Assembly (NCBI RefSeq): GCF_025147765.1
Contig: NZ_CP102265.1
Location: 2,517,001-2,581,000 of the forward strand
DNA: 64,000 nt
Source of the DNA: Blautia obeum ATCC 29174
GTDB taxonomy: Bacteria > Bacillota > Clostridia > Lachnospirales > Lachnospiraceae
Reading direction: 5' to 3'
Under the pieces are notes generated by a model. The model made no database searches and had not been told where the DNA came from. It saw nothing but the letters and a program-made list of their open reading frames with translations. Shown piece after piece: positions 25,637 through 33,886 of this stretch. A program made the translations under genes and the position numbers. The first letter of the stretch is position 1. The number at the start of each line of letters is the position of its first letter.

Positions 25637-26146
25637 TAAGGATACCTCAGTTTCATATGCGGATGCGGCCTGGTCGTTAAATAGCACCCACTCAACAAGA
25701 TCAAACCTATCAGGATTCTCCTGCAGAAATCTACAAACTGTTTTTACCGCAATCTTAGCAGCTCTCTCTACCGGAAAATGATAAACTCCCGTAGATATAG
25801 ATGGAAATGCGATTGTTCTAATATCATTCTCCATCGCAAGCTTTAACGAATTATAATAACAATCTGTAAGAAGCTTATCTTCATTATTTTTTCCGCCATT
25901 CCATATCGGTCCAACCGTGTGAATCACGTAATCGCATGGCAGATTATATGCCCTGGTTATCTTTGCCTCTCCTGTTTCGCAACCATGAAGCGTCCTGCAT
26001 TCTGCAAGAAGTTCCGGACCTGCAGCATGATGGATTGCACCATCAACACCGCCACCACCAAGAAGAGAATTATTAGCAGCATTTACAATTGCCTGTACAT
26101 CTGTAATTTTGGTTATATCACCTTTGACTGTCTTAATCGTAAACAT
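25631..26146 (-). CDS. Macro-domain protein, YmdB-like ADP-ribose deacetylase
   Basis: A 171-residue single macro domain. The signature NAANNSLLGGGGVDGAIH lies near residues 22-39, followed by ITRAYNLP and the second loop SISTGVYHFP. This matches O-acetyl-ADP-ribose deacetylases of the YmdB/MacroD type, which may also remove ADP-ribose from proteins. No ADP-ribosyltransferase is visible next to it. The start is the ATG at 26146; an AGAGAGG-type ribosome site lies upstream. It sits between the two related repeat arrays together with the prepilin-like gene. Confidence 0.9.
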   Translation of the reverse strand: MFTIKTVKGDITKITDVQAIVNAANNSLLGGGGVDGAIHHAAGPELLAECRTLHGCETGEAKITRAYNLPCDYVIHTVGPIWNGGKNNEDKLLTDCYYNSLKLAMENDIRTIAFPSISTGVYHFPVERAAKIAVKTVCRFLQENPDRFDLVEWVLFNDQAASAYETEVSLI

Positions 26147-26237
26147 AAACTTCGCGATACCTCTCTGTTACAATTTATTATTCGTAACTTTTCATCCCCT
26201 TGCGGGATACTACCTTCTGAATAGTTACTATTATTCT

Positions 26238-27053
26238 TCATTTTTCATTTGGCGTAATGTCCTGCCAGGTCTTACCTTCGTCAGTTGTCTGATAGACCTT
26301 ATTTTCGTTTACATAGGTAAACATATTGATGGAGCCATCTTTGCCGTAGGTGTAGTATGCAAAGCCCTGGTGTGTAAAATGATCATAATCGTTCTCCACT
26401 TTACGGAAAGGACTTTGATCGTAGGAGGCAGGCTTCGGTGTATAACCTATTAATGCATCTTTGAAAGCGGATGAATCCGCATAATAGACACGGGTAGTAT
26501 ACCGTTCTCCATTAATATAGAATGTCTGATTAGAGAAGAAGGCCTTATTATTATTCATGTTGGCATCACCAATCCGCTTATATCCCTTTTTAAGGGTAGT
26601 TAAAGTTTCATCCAACTTTCCATTATATGTTGGTCTCACTGCCACATCAATTCCACCACTCCAGGTAAAAATCACACCTTTATTTTTATCATAGGAAACT
26701 ACACAGGTTCCGTTTCGGCCCGGTGTTCCAACCCAGTTATCTGTATTTGTGCCATCAAAGGAAGCACTCCCGACTGTAATTGGAAGTGGACTCTGCCAGC
26801 CGGGATGTTTTTGTTTTAACTTGAAACTAATAGGCTCTGGATCTTCTTCCTTTTCAGCCACATTCATCATTAATTCATTATATGCAGATTTGGCATTTGC
26901 CAGATCTGTTGCCTCCCGGCTTTTCTCAATATACTTGGTATAGGCAGGCGCTAAAATCGCCACCAACACACCTAGAATTGCTACAATAATAATCAATTCT
27001 ACGAGCGTGAATCCCTGTACAGATTCTTTGCTTTTTTTCGTTTTTTTTAACAT
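26238..27053 (-). CDS. Type IV prepilin-like protein
   Basis: About 271 residues. A short basic leader ends in QG followed by FTLVELIIIVAILGVLVAI, the class III signal with Glu at +5 and a hydrophobic helix that inserts into the membrane until processed by prepilin peptidase. The remaining 230 residues are a soluble domain rich in Tyr, Asn and Thr without a recognised fold; the last part (EGKTWQDITPNEK) resembles a BNR-type strand. Two adjacent ATGs (27056, 27053) exist; the second has better spacing from GGGGAG. No pilus assembly ATPase, PilC or peptidase is nearby, so it is an orphan pseudopilin candidate. Confidence 0.85.
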   Translation of the reverse strand: MLKKTKKSKESVQGFTLVELIIIVAILGVLVAILAPAYTKYIEKSREATDLANAKSAYNELMMNVAEKEEDPEPISFKLKQKHPGWQSPLPITVGSASFDGTNTDNWVGTPGRNGTCVVSYDKNKGVIFTWSGGIDVAVRPTYNGKLDETLTTLKKGYKRIGDANMNNNKAFFSNQTFYINGERYTTRVYYADSSAFKDALIGYTPKPASYDQSPFRKVENDYDHFTHQGFAYYTYGKDGSINMFTYVNENKVYQTTDEGKTWQDITPNEK

Positions 27054-27140
27054 CATATTTCTCCCCTAGGTAAACTCACATATTGGATTAATGATAACAT
27101 GAATCCATTTTGACGTAAAGAAGTTCTGGAGTCTAGGATT

Positions 27141-27507
27141 GTATCTGATTTTCTCCTTTTCGCGATTTGCAGTCACTTTTCACCACCAGAAGTGTATCCT
27201 ATTTTCTCCTTTTCTTGATTTACAGTCACTTTAGAAAACTGGGAGTTATCTTTTTTTCTCCTTTTTCCGATTTGCAGTCACTTTGGAAACCCGGGAGTGT
27301 ATCTTTTTTTCTCTTTTTGGCGATTTGCGGTCACTTTAGGATTCATGAGTGTATCTGCATTTTACTTTTTTGCAATCTGCGGTCACTTTTCACCACCAGA
27401 AGTGTATCCTATTTTCTCCTTTTCTTGATTTGCAGTCACATTTTAACCCCGGAAATGTATCTGCATTTCTCCTTTTTGCGATTTGCGGTCACTTACCGGC
27501 GCCAGAA
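27141..27507. repeat. Array of seven 52-53-nt tandem repeats
   Basis: Units start at 27141, 27194, 27247, 27299, 27351, 27404 and 27457. The conserved core (about 38-40 nt) reads GTATCT..TTTCTCCTTTT, then GATTTGC(A/G)GTCACTTT. A variable 10-14-nt segment separates cores (for example CACCACCAGAA twice, CTGGGAG, CCCGGGAG). Units 1-2 and 5-6 are near-identical pairs, suggesting block duplication. The period is not a multiple of three, so it does not encode a repeat protein. It fills most of the 713-nt gap between the prepilin gene and ftsH. Confidence 0.9.
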
Positions 27508-27591
27508 AGCGATGTCCAAAGCTTGGTGAGTAACAAAAAAACGCAACAAAAGACGATTTTCTCGCCTGATGCTGCGGTTTTTTTAGACAGT

Positions 27592-27622
27592 AAAAAAGAC
27601 AGCGGGATAAGCTGTCTTTTTT
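27592..27622 (-). terminator. Terminator downstream of ftsH
   Basis: AAAAAAGACAGC and GCTGTCTTTTTT form a perfect 12-bp stem with a 7-nt loop. It ends in T6 on either strand and lies about 150 nt after the ftsH stop. Between it and ftsH is AT-rich sequence with no gene. Confidence 0.88.
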
Positions 27623-27769
27623 GGAGAAGGTATTTCTTCTTATGGGGTGTAGCAAAAACTATATAATGTATTGGGGGGTTTTTACGGTTATTATAGTACC
27701 ATGACTCCCTCCAAAAGTGTGCACAAACTTCACAAAATTTAGTATTTGTTTTTATGCACTTTGTATATC

Positions 27770-29605
27770 TTATTCTTGAGGCATTTCATTTTTCGCTGTA
27801 AAAAGTGCCTCAAACTCATCGCGCTGAATCTTTTCCTTCTCTAAAAGAAGTGCTGCACACTTATGAAGGACATCCATATGCTGAGAAATAATCTTTCTTG
27901 CATCTGCATGGCAGCGGTCAATAATATCATGAACCTCTTTGTCAATCTCTTTTGCAACTTCTTCACTGTAGCTTCTGGTATGTGCCAGATCACGTCCGAT
28001 AAAGACTTCATCTCCATCATCCCCGTAAGTGATCAGCCCAAGCTTGTCAGACATACCATACTGCATGACCATTGCACGTGCTGTACTGGTTGCACGCTTA
28101 ATATCATTTGATGCACCTGTTGTAATATCCCCAAAGATGATTTCTTCAGCAACACGTCCACCCAGAAGTGTCGTAATATCCTGCAACATCTTGCCTTTGG
28201 TATTAAACATGTCATCATTTTCAGGAAGAGGCATGGTATATCCTGCGGCTCCCATTCCGGTAGGAATAATGGAAATCGTATATACTGGATCCATATCCGG
28301 AAGTACATGGAATAAGATCGCATGTCCGGCCTCATGATATGCTGTGATCTTCTTCTCTTTCTCAGAAATAACTTTGCTTCGTTTCTCTGCCCCGATACCA
28401 ACTTTGATAAATGCATGCTTGATATCCAGCTGTGTAATATAACTGCGTCCTGATCTGGCAGCCATGATCGCAGCCTCATTCAGAAGGTTTTCAAGATCTG
28501 CCCCTGTAAAACCGGCAGTTGTCTGCGCGATCTGTGCAAGATCCACATCTTCTCCAAGCGGTTTGTCTTTTGCATGAACTCTGAGGATTTCTTCCCTTCC
28601 TTTGATATCCGGGCGGCCTACTGCAACCTTACGGTCAAAACGGCCAGGACGAAGAATCGCCGGATCAAGGATATCCACACGGTTGGTAGCCGCCATAACG
28701 ATAATTCCTTCATTTACACCGAAACCATCCATCTCTACTAGAAGCTGGTTCAGAGTCTGCTCTCTTTCATCATGTCCACCACCCATTCCAGTACCACGTT
28801 GTCTGGCAACTGCATCAATCTCATCAATAAAGATGATACATGGTGCATGCTTCTTGCCCTCTTCAAACAGGTCACGTACACGGGATGCGCCGACACCGAC
28901 AAACATCTCTACAAAATCAGATCCTGAAATAGAGAAAAACGGAACTCCCGCTTCTCCGGCAACTGCTTTTGCAAGAAGTGTCTTACCTGTTCCAGGAGGT
29001 CCTACAAGGATCACTCCTTTCGGAATCCTTGCTCCAACATTTGTATATTTCTGTGGAGCTTTCAAAAAATCAACAACCTCGACCAGATCTTCTTTTTCTT
29101 CCTGAAGACCTGCCACATTCTGAAATGTAACTTTTTTGTCATCCGGCAGCATCATTCGGGCACGGCTCTTTCCAAAATTCATCATCTTGGCATTACCTCC
29201 GCCTCCTGACATCTGACGGTTCATCATAAGAAACAGGAAAATCACCAGCCCACCTGTGAGAAGTACCGGAAAAAATGTTGTCATAAATACACTTTCCTGC
29301 GGAACATCTGCCACTTCCGGATGAATGCCGTAGCCTTCCAGAAGCTTCTGTGCGTCTTTAACATCTGTTACATATACTTTTTTCTTCCCTTCACCTTCGA
29401 TATCCGCAACAACGGAACCGGTAGGCACTTCCCTGTTCTGGTAGATTTTTGCAGAAGAAAGCTTACCATCCTCTGCTGCCTGTTTCATACTTTCCATTGA
29501 GTAACTGCTCTGTGATGCTACCTGATTGTTCAGATAAAAGTATCCGGCAACCAACATCACGATCAATACAAGATACAGGCCAATTCTGCCTGACTGTTTA
29601 TTCAC
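27770..29605 (-). CDS. ftsH: ATP-dependent zinc metalloprotease FtsH
   Basis: A 611-residue membrane AAA+ protease that degrades membrane and regulatory proteins. Two helices (9-25 and 107-127) flank a small extracellular domain. Walker A is GPPGTGKT (202-209), Walker B IIFIDEIDAV, the SRH region follows, and the zinc site is HEAGH (425-429). The initiator is GTG at 29605 with GGAG 10 nt before it. It is the last gene of the mazG-to-ftsH block, in the same order as in Bacillus (tilS-hpt-ftsH). Confidence 0.97.
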   Translation of the reverse strand: MNKQSGRIGLYLVLIVMLVAGYFYLNNQVASQSSYSMESMKQAAEDGKLSSAKIYQNREVPTGSVVADIEGEGKKKVYVTDVKDAQKLLEGYGIHPEVADVPQESVFMTTFFPVLLTGGLVIFLFLMMNRQMSGGGGNAKMMNFGKSRARMMLPDDKKVTFQNVAGLQEEKEDLVEVVDFLKAPQKYTNVGARIPKGVILVGPPGTGKTLLAKAVAGEAGVPFFSISGSDFVEMFVGVGASRVRDLFEEGKKHAPCIIFIDEIDAVARQRGTGMGGGHDEREQTLNQLLVEMDGFGVNEGIIVMAATNRVDILDPAILRPGRFDRKVAVGRPDIKGREEILRVHAKDKPLGEDVDLAQIAQTTAGFTGADLENLLNEAAIMAARSGRSYITQLDIKHAFIKVGIGAEKRSKVISEKEKKITAYHEAGHAILFHVLPDMDPVYTISIIPTGMGAAGYTMPLPENDDMFNTKGKMLQDITTLLGGRVAEEIIFGDITTGASNDIKRATSTARAMVMQYGMSDKLGLITYGDDGDEVFIGRDLAHTRSYSEEVAKEIDKEVHDIIDRCHADARKIISQHMDVLHKCAALLLEKEKIQRDEFEALFTAKNEMPQE

Positions 29606-29621
29606 CTGCTGCTGTCTCCTT

Positions 29622-30155
29622 TCAATCCTGGTTTTCTAATTCAACCACCCCGATAAACGGAAGATTTCTGTATTTCTGTGCGTAATCCAGACCATATCCT
29701 ACTACAAATTCATCCGGAATATTAAAACAGCAGTAGTCTACTTTTACGTCTTTTACCCTGCGTTCCGGTTTGTCCAGCAGTGTGCACAGACGGATGCTGT
29801 TTGGATTTCTTCCCTTCAGGATTTCGATCAGGTAGCTGAGAGTTCTTCCTGAGTCAATGATATCCTCCACGATCAGAACATCTTTGCCGATCAGCGGCTG
29901 ATCCAGATCTTTTACGATTTTTACAACACCACTGGATTTTGTATCATCACCATAGCTGGATACTGACATAAAATCAAGGGATACCGGAACAGTAATTCTC
30001 TTTGCCAGTTCACAGGTAAAGAATACGCCACCCTTCAGAACACAGATAAGATGTATTTCCCTTCCTGCATAATCCCTGCTGATCTGGGCTGCAATCTGCT
30101 TAATTCTTGCATCCACTTCTTCTTCACTCAGTAAAACTTTGATTTTTTCACTCAT
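29622..30155 (-). CDS. hpt: Hypoxanthine phosphoribosyltransferase
   Basis: A 177-residue purine salvage enzyme making IMP/GMP from hypoxanthine/guanine and PRPP. The PRPP loop VLIVEDIIDSGRTL lies near residues 95-108, and KGGVFF and DFMSVSSYGD are typical. Its ATG overlaps the tilS stop (ATGA), with AAGGAGG inside the tilS tail. In Bacillus the equivalent pair TilS-HprT regulates ftsH; the conserved order here permits the same link. Confidence 0.96.
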   Translation of the reverse strand: MSEKIKVLLSEEEVDARIKQIAAQISRDYAGREIHLICVLKGGVFFTCELAKRITVPVSLDFMSVSSYGDDTKSSGVVKIVKDLDQPLIGKDVLIVEDIIDSGRTLSYLIEILKGRNPNSIRLCTLLDKPERRVKDVKVDYCCFNIPDEFVVGYGLDYAQKYRNLPFIGVVELENQD

Positions 30156-31567
30156 TGTACGTTTCCTCCTTGGTATGTGATCTCCAATACCCTTCCTGTT
30201 TCGGAAGTGATTTTGTAACGCTCATTGATTCTTCCGCCTACGATCCACAAAACTTCATTTCCATCGACAACCAGTGGGAGTTTCCCTCTCAGTTCACCCG
30301 GAATTTTATCATCGATCATACAACGTGTCAGCTTCTTATGCCCGCCGCTCTGACTGACTGCCATATAATCACCGCTTCTGCGTGTGCGGACAGTCAGTTC
30401 GCAATTTATTTTATCACAATCAAACCATTTCGTATACTTTTTTTCCAAAATCTTCTCACCATTATATGAATAAATTTTTGCAGTAAAGCATCCCTGCTTC
30501 CATTTCGTTTCTCCCGGAACAACAAGATTTTGGATTTTCAGTTCTTCTGTCTCACTATCTGATTCTGCAATCATATTTTTCTTTCGGATCTGTACTCCTT
30601 CATAAACTCTGGATGCCTCCAGTTCATATGGAAGATCTGCTTTTCGTCCAGTCTGCATACCATACAGATCTCTGATCTGTTTTATATGACCAGAGGTAAG
30701 GTCACTCTGATGTCCGCCTGTTACTTCTAATATCTCCCTGATCACATATGTCTGGATAATTGTTTCTTTTTTGAAAAACTCATGATCCAGGACATATCTG
30801 TCTTTTGCTTTCCTGTATCCTGCTGCCATTTCTCCTGCCAGCTTCGTAAAATAGGCTTCTGCCTGTCCGAATATTTCTGACGCTTCTGCCATATGTGTAA
30901 CTGCCCTTGGATTTACTTCCTGCTCAATGAGTGGCAGAATGTGACGTCGTATACGGTTTCTCGTATAATCATCTTCCATATTGCTGCTGTCCAGAACTGT
31001 CTGAATGCTGTTCTCCTCTACATAATTGACGATTTCACTCCGTTCTAAACACAAAAGAGGCCGGATAATTTCTCCGTTCAGTGGCTTCAGCGAGCAGAGG
31101 CCCCTGATCCCGGTTCCCCTGGCCAGGTGATGCAGCATAGTTTCCGCCATATCATTTTGGTTATGTGCAAGCGCCACACGTACCTGTTCCGGTATCGCCA
31201 CTGCATTTTCTTTCTCTTTTTCAAAAGCGATTCGACGCACTTTGCGGCCGGCTTCTTCGGTTCCCATCTTCCAACTAAGAGCCAGAGCAGGAACATCATA
31301 ATTATATACTGCACACGGAATTTTCCATTCACTGCATATTTTCTCCACCATCTGCTGGTCCCGCAGAGCTTCTTTTCCACGGATTCCGTGATTTACATGT
31401 ACTACACGGAGACGATAGCCAAATTCATCTCTGAGTCCATTCAATATATGAAGCATTGTCATCGAATCCGGACCGCCAGAAACACCAAGGATGATCTCTG
31501 AACAATTTTGCAGCATTCCTGTTTCAGTCATAAATCTTTTTACTTTCTGCAATGTATCTTTATACAT
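30152..31567 (-). CDS. tilS: tRNA(Ile)-lysidine synthase
   Basis: A 471-residue cytoplasmic enzyme that converts the wobble C of tRNA-Ile(CAU) to lysidine. The PP-loop SGGPDS sits at residues 30-35, followed by VVHVNHGIRG and LAHNQNDMAETML. The C-terminal substrate-binding domain (about 370-465) is present with KLTRCMIDDKIP. AGGAG precedes the ATG. It lies between spoIIE and hpt as in many spore formers. Confidence 0.95.
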   Translation of the reverse strand: MYKDTLQKVKRFMTETGMLQNCSEIILGVSGGPDSMTMLHILNGLRDEFGYRLRVVHVNHGIRGKEALRDQQMVEKICSEWKIPCAVYNYDVPALALSWKMGTEEAGRKVRRIAFEKEKENAVAIPEQVRVALAHNQNDMAETMLHHLARGTGIRGLCSLKPLNGEIIRPLLCLERSEIVNYVEENSIQTVLDSSNMEDDYTRNRIRRHILPLIEQEVNPRAVTHMAEASEIFGQAEAYFTKLAGEMAAGYRKAKDRYVLDHEFFKKETIIQTYVIREILEVTGGHQSDLTSGHIKQIRDLYGMQTGRKADLPYELEASRVYEGVQIRKKNMIAESDSETEELKIQNLVVPGETKWKQGCFTAKIYSYNGEKILEKKYTKWFDCDKINCELTVRTRRSGDYMAVSQSGGHKKLTRCMIDDKIPGELRGKLPLVVDGNEVLWIVGGRINERYKITSETGRVLEITYQGGNVQ

Positions 31568-31586
31568 CTTCTTTTCTCCTGTGTTT

Positions 31587-33080
31587 TTATTTTCTTACCA
31601 CATTCGCTACAAGGACCGTCATATCATCCCTCGCATGATAATCGCTGTACCCGAGTGCCCGTTCCAAAATCCCCCGGCTGATCTCTCTGGGTGTTTCATC
31701 CTGAATATCCATAATGATCTCTTTCATCGTCTCTTCCTCACATTCAACAGGCAGCGCGTCCATCACACCATCGGTCATCATGATCAGATAATCTCCATGA
31801 TACAATTTTCTGGATGCCGTGTCAAAATCAATCCTCTGTACCAGTCCCGCCGCAAGGCTTTCTGATGAAATAGCTTCCACCCAATGGTCACGTTTGATAA
31901 ATGTCGAAGCTGCACCTGCTTTTAGGAACTCACAGATTCCCGTATAGAGATCTACTGCACAGATATCTACCGTAGAGAACATTCCTTCCCTGCCTTTCAG
32001 AACAAGCGCAGAATTTACCATACGTGCCGCAGTCTCCTGAGAAAAGCCGGAATCCAGAAACTGTTCCAGAAGTTCCACTACTATCTCACTTTCTCTGCAT
32101 GCGTCCATACCCGATCCCATTCCATCAGACAGACACATCACAAATCTTCCACCGTCTTCCTGTCTGCAGATATAATTATCCCCTGATACTTTTTCATTTT
32201 CTCTTGTAAGTCTGGATACTCCGTATAACATCTGATAACTGACGTCTTCTACAAAATGAATCGTATGAAATTCCCCATTTACAATACACCGGCTTCCCTG
32301 CACAGACGTCATATTACTTTCGCATAACTCTGAGAGCATCTGTGCGACCTCTGTTACAGAAACACACTGTCCGCTCCTGGCACGCAGAGTAAGAAAAATC
32401 TGTCTGCGCCCTTCAACTTTGTCCATCACCCACGCAGCTTTCAAAATCACATGTTTTCTTCGCAGATTCTTTTTCAGTTCTTCCTGAAATTCCGGTTCTG
32501 CTGCCGAAATATCATACAGATCATTTGCTACCGTCTCCATAATGGCCGCTGTCTCTGTCAGCTGCTGAGCCACTGCCAGCCGACTTTCGATCATACGATT
32601 CATCCATATAAGATTCTGTTTTTCCTGTCGAAACTGTTCGCGTACTTCTTCCAGATATTGCAATGATTTTCCGCATACGCTCCCCCATTGCATACGAAGT
32701 TTCTCAAGTTCTCCTTTATCATCTTTTTCGAGAGCACGTACCAGTGCTTCTCCCCCCTGACACATTGTTTCTGCCTGACTTCCCCAGCAGATTTCCCGAT
32801 GATAGCAGTTACTGCACAGACGATCATTCGCATCCGTCAGAATACGCTCAATCTGCCCACTACTCAGGTATTCCTTTTTGTACGGCATTCCATAAAATGT
32901 ATCCGCAAGTTTCTGAAAAGCTGCCGCATAGCGTTCCACTTTTTCTTTCTGAGGATGATCTTCTCCAATCGGAAATATTTCTTCTTTTTTCGACATTCTC
33001 CCCGTCAAAATAGTTTTTGCCATGTCCCGCAATATCAGCAGTACGCTGATCACGAGCATGGCAATTATCCATTCCTGCAT
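31587..33080 (-). CDS. spoIIE: SpoIIE-type PP2C serine phosphatase, short form
   Basis: A 497-residue protein in the spoIIE position of the sporulation block. A single N-terminal helix (5-20) replaces the ten-helix domain of Bacillus SpoIIE. A central regulatory part (about 40-280) contains clustered cysteines (CSNCYHREICWG). The PP2C phosphatase domain holds the expected metal Asp motifs SGDN, SDGMGSG, MTDGVMD and RDDMTVLV. SpoIIE dephosphorylates SpoIIAA to activate SigF in the forespore. GGGGAGGGGG precedes the ATG. A promoter with unusual 21-nt spacing lies upstream. No spoIIA operon is in the window. Confidence 0.88.
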   Translation of the reverse strand: MQEWIIAMLVISVLLILRDMAKTILTGRMSKKEEIFPIGEDHPQKEKVERYAAAFQKLADTFYGMPYKKEYLSSGQIERILTDANDRLCSNCYHREICWGSQAETMCQGGEALVRALEKDDKGELEKLRMQWGSVCGKSLQYLEEVREQFRQEKQNLIWMNRMIESRLAVAQQLTETAAIMETVANDLYDISAAEPEFQEELKKNLRRKHVILKAAWVMDKVEGRRQIFLTLRARSGQCVSVTEVAQMLSELCESNMTSVQGSRCIVNGEFHTIHFVEDVSYQMLYGVSRLTRENEKVSGDNYICRQEDGGRFVMCLSDGMGSGMDACRESEIVVELLEQFLDSGFSQETAARMVNSALVLKGREGMFSTVDICAVDLYTGICEFLKAGAASTFIKRDHWVEAISSESLAAGLVQRIDFDTASRKLYHGDYLIMMTDGVMDALPVECEEETMKEIIMDIQDETPREISRGILERALGYSDYHARDDMTVLVANVVRK

Positions 33081-33137
33081 ATATCCCCCTCCCCTGATAC
33101 TTCCCGGTAAGTATTACAATACTTTCACTAGAAAAAT

Positions 33138-33170
33138 ATTATAAGAGGGTTCTTTTAAAATATCTGTCAA
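33138..33170 (-). promoter_or_regulatory. spoIIE promoter with 21-nt spacer (Spo0A-type candidate)
   Basis: TTGACA (33170-33165) and TATAAT (33143-33138) lie on the minus strand, 21 nt apart, 57 nt before spoIIE. A spacer of 21-22 nt is a known feature of SigA/Spo0A-dependent spoIIE and spoIIG promoters in Bacillus. The -35 region TTTGACA differs at one position from the Spo0A box in its TTCGNCA orientation. Confidence 0.65.
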
Positions 33171-33218
33171 ATAAAGGAGATTGTTCCAGAAAACTTTTCT
33201 GCAAAATCTCCTTTATTT
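33169..33218 (-). terminator. Terminator between divIC and spoIIE
   Basis: AAATAAAGGAGATT pairs perfectly with AATCTCCTTTATTT (14 bp), with an inner CAGAAAA/TTTTCTG stem. The stem overlaps the divIC stop codon and the -35 box of the spoIIE promoter. Confidence 0.8.
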
Positions 33219-33527
33219 CTCTTCTTCAAATACAATCTCATTTCCTTTGACCAGACCAAGCTTATCTCTGGCAACTTCGGCTATATATTCATCCGTCTGC
33301 ATGTACTCTTTCTGTTCATCTATTTCCTGTGTACGTTCCTGCTCACCTGCAATAGAATCTTCCAGCGCTGATGCCTTTGCATCGTATACAGCAATCCTCG
33401 CCTTAAGTGTCTGACTCTGATAAGTCAGTCCACCCAACAGAAGCAGAACAACAATAGCAATTGCTGCCATTCCAAGGTAGTTATTCGCTATTCTTTTTTT
33501 ATTTTTTTTCTTTTTTGACTTTTTCAA
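33213..33527 (-). CDS. divIC: Septum formation initiator DivIC/FtsB-like protein
   Basis: A 104-residue bitopic division protein. A very basic cytoplasmic N-terminus (MKKSKKKKNKKR) leads to one membrane helix (17-37). An extracellular coiled coil (40-85) and a short conserved ARDKLGLVKGNEIVF tail follow. The start is TTG at 33527, with AAGGGG 8 nt upstream, inside the end of yabQ. The position after yabP-yabQ is the conserved one for divIC. Confidence 0.9.
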   Translation of the reverse strand: MKKSKKKKNKKRIANNYLGMAAIAIVVLLLLGGLTYQSQTLKARIAVYDAKASALEDSIAGEQERTQEIDEQKEYMQTDEYIAEVARDKLGLVKGNEIVFEEEK

Positions 33528-33885
33528 AGCGTCTGCCCCTTCTATTACACCATAAACGTCTTTTCGTATGTCTATATGAAGAAATTTTACATCTTTTTAC
33601 CAGAAATAGCAACCTATTTAACACAAAATTTGCAAAAATTCCACCAAAAGCAACACCTGCCAGCATAAAAAAGCGGATTCTGCCATAATTGCACTGATAT
33701 AAAGCGGTAAAAAGCAGCAAACCAGCCAATAACCAGTACAAAATATCCACTGTACTGTTCCACATTCTGTCGCAGAACAAACGTCTTTTCAGCATATCGG
33801 TCAGCCTGTAAACAACAAGCATCCCTACTCCTGTTTCGAAAGCGCGAAAAAAAAGCAGTATTTCCAATCTGATATAACTGCTCAT
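33499..33885 (-). CDS. yabQ: Spore cortex protein YabQ
   Basis: A 128-residue membrane protein with three or four helices (for example ILYWLLAGLLLFTALYQ and FFMLAGVAFGGIFANFVL) and a long basic C-terminal tail. YabQ is needed for spore cortex formation in Bacillus. The ATG begins 1 nt after the yabP stop and the 3' end overlaps divIC. Identification rests on topology and on its place between yabP and divIC. Confidence 0.82.
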   Translation of the reverse strand: MSSYIRLEILLFFRAFETGVGMLVVYRLTDMLKRRLFCDRMWNSTVDILYWLLAGLLLFTALYQCNYGRIRFFMLAGVAFGGIFANFVLNRLLFLVKRCKISSYRHTKRRLWCNRRGRRFEKVKKEKK

Positions 33886-33886
33886 C

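Noticed and set aside
26180..26220. Terminator after the prepilin gene
   Set aside because: ATCCC/GGGAT can pair with a 5-nt loop but the stem is short and no T-run follows on the minus strand.
27141..27507. CRISPR array
   Set aside because: The repeat core is about 40 nt and the variable parts only 10-14 nt, some identical between units. No cas genes are nearby.
27167..27529. 120-codon plus-strand open frame across the repeat array
   Set aside because: The 52-53-nt period shifts frame between units, there is no ribosome site, and the product is low-complexity Phe/Leu/Ser.
32989..32995. Spo0A box (TTCGACA) near the spoIIE start
   Set aside because: It lies inside the coding region, downstream of the proposed promoter, and is likely chance.
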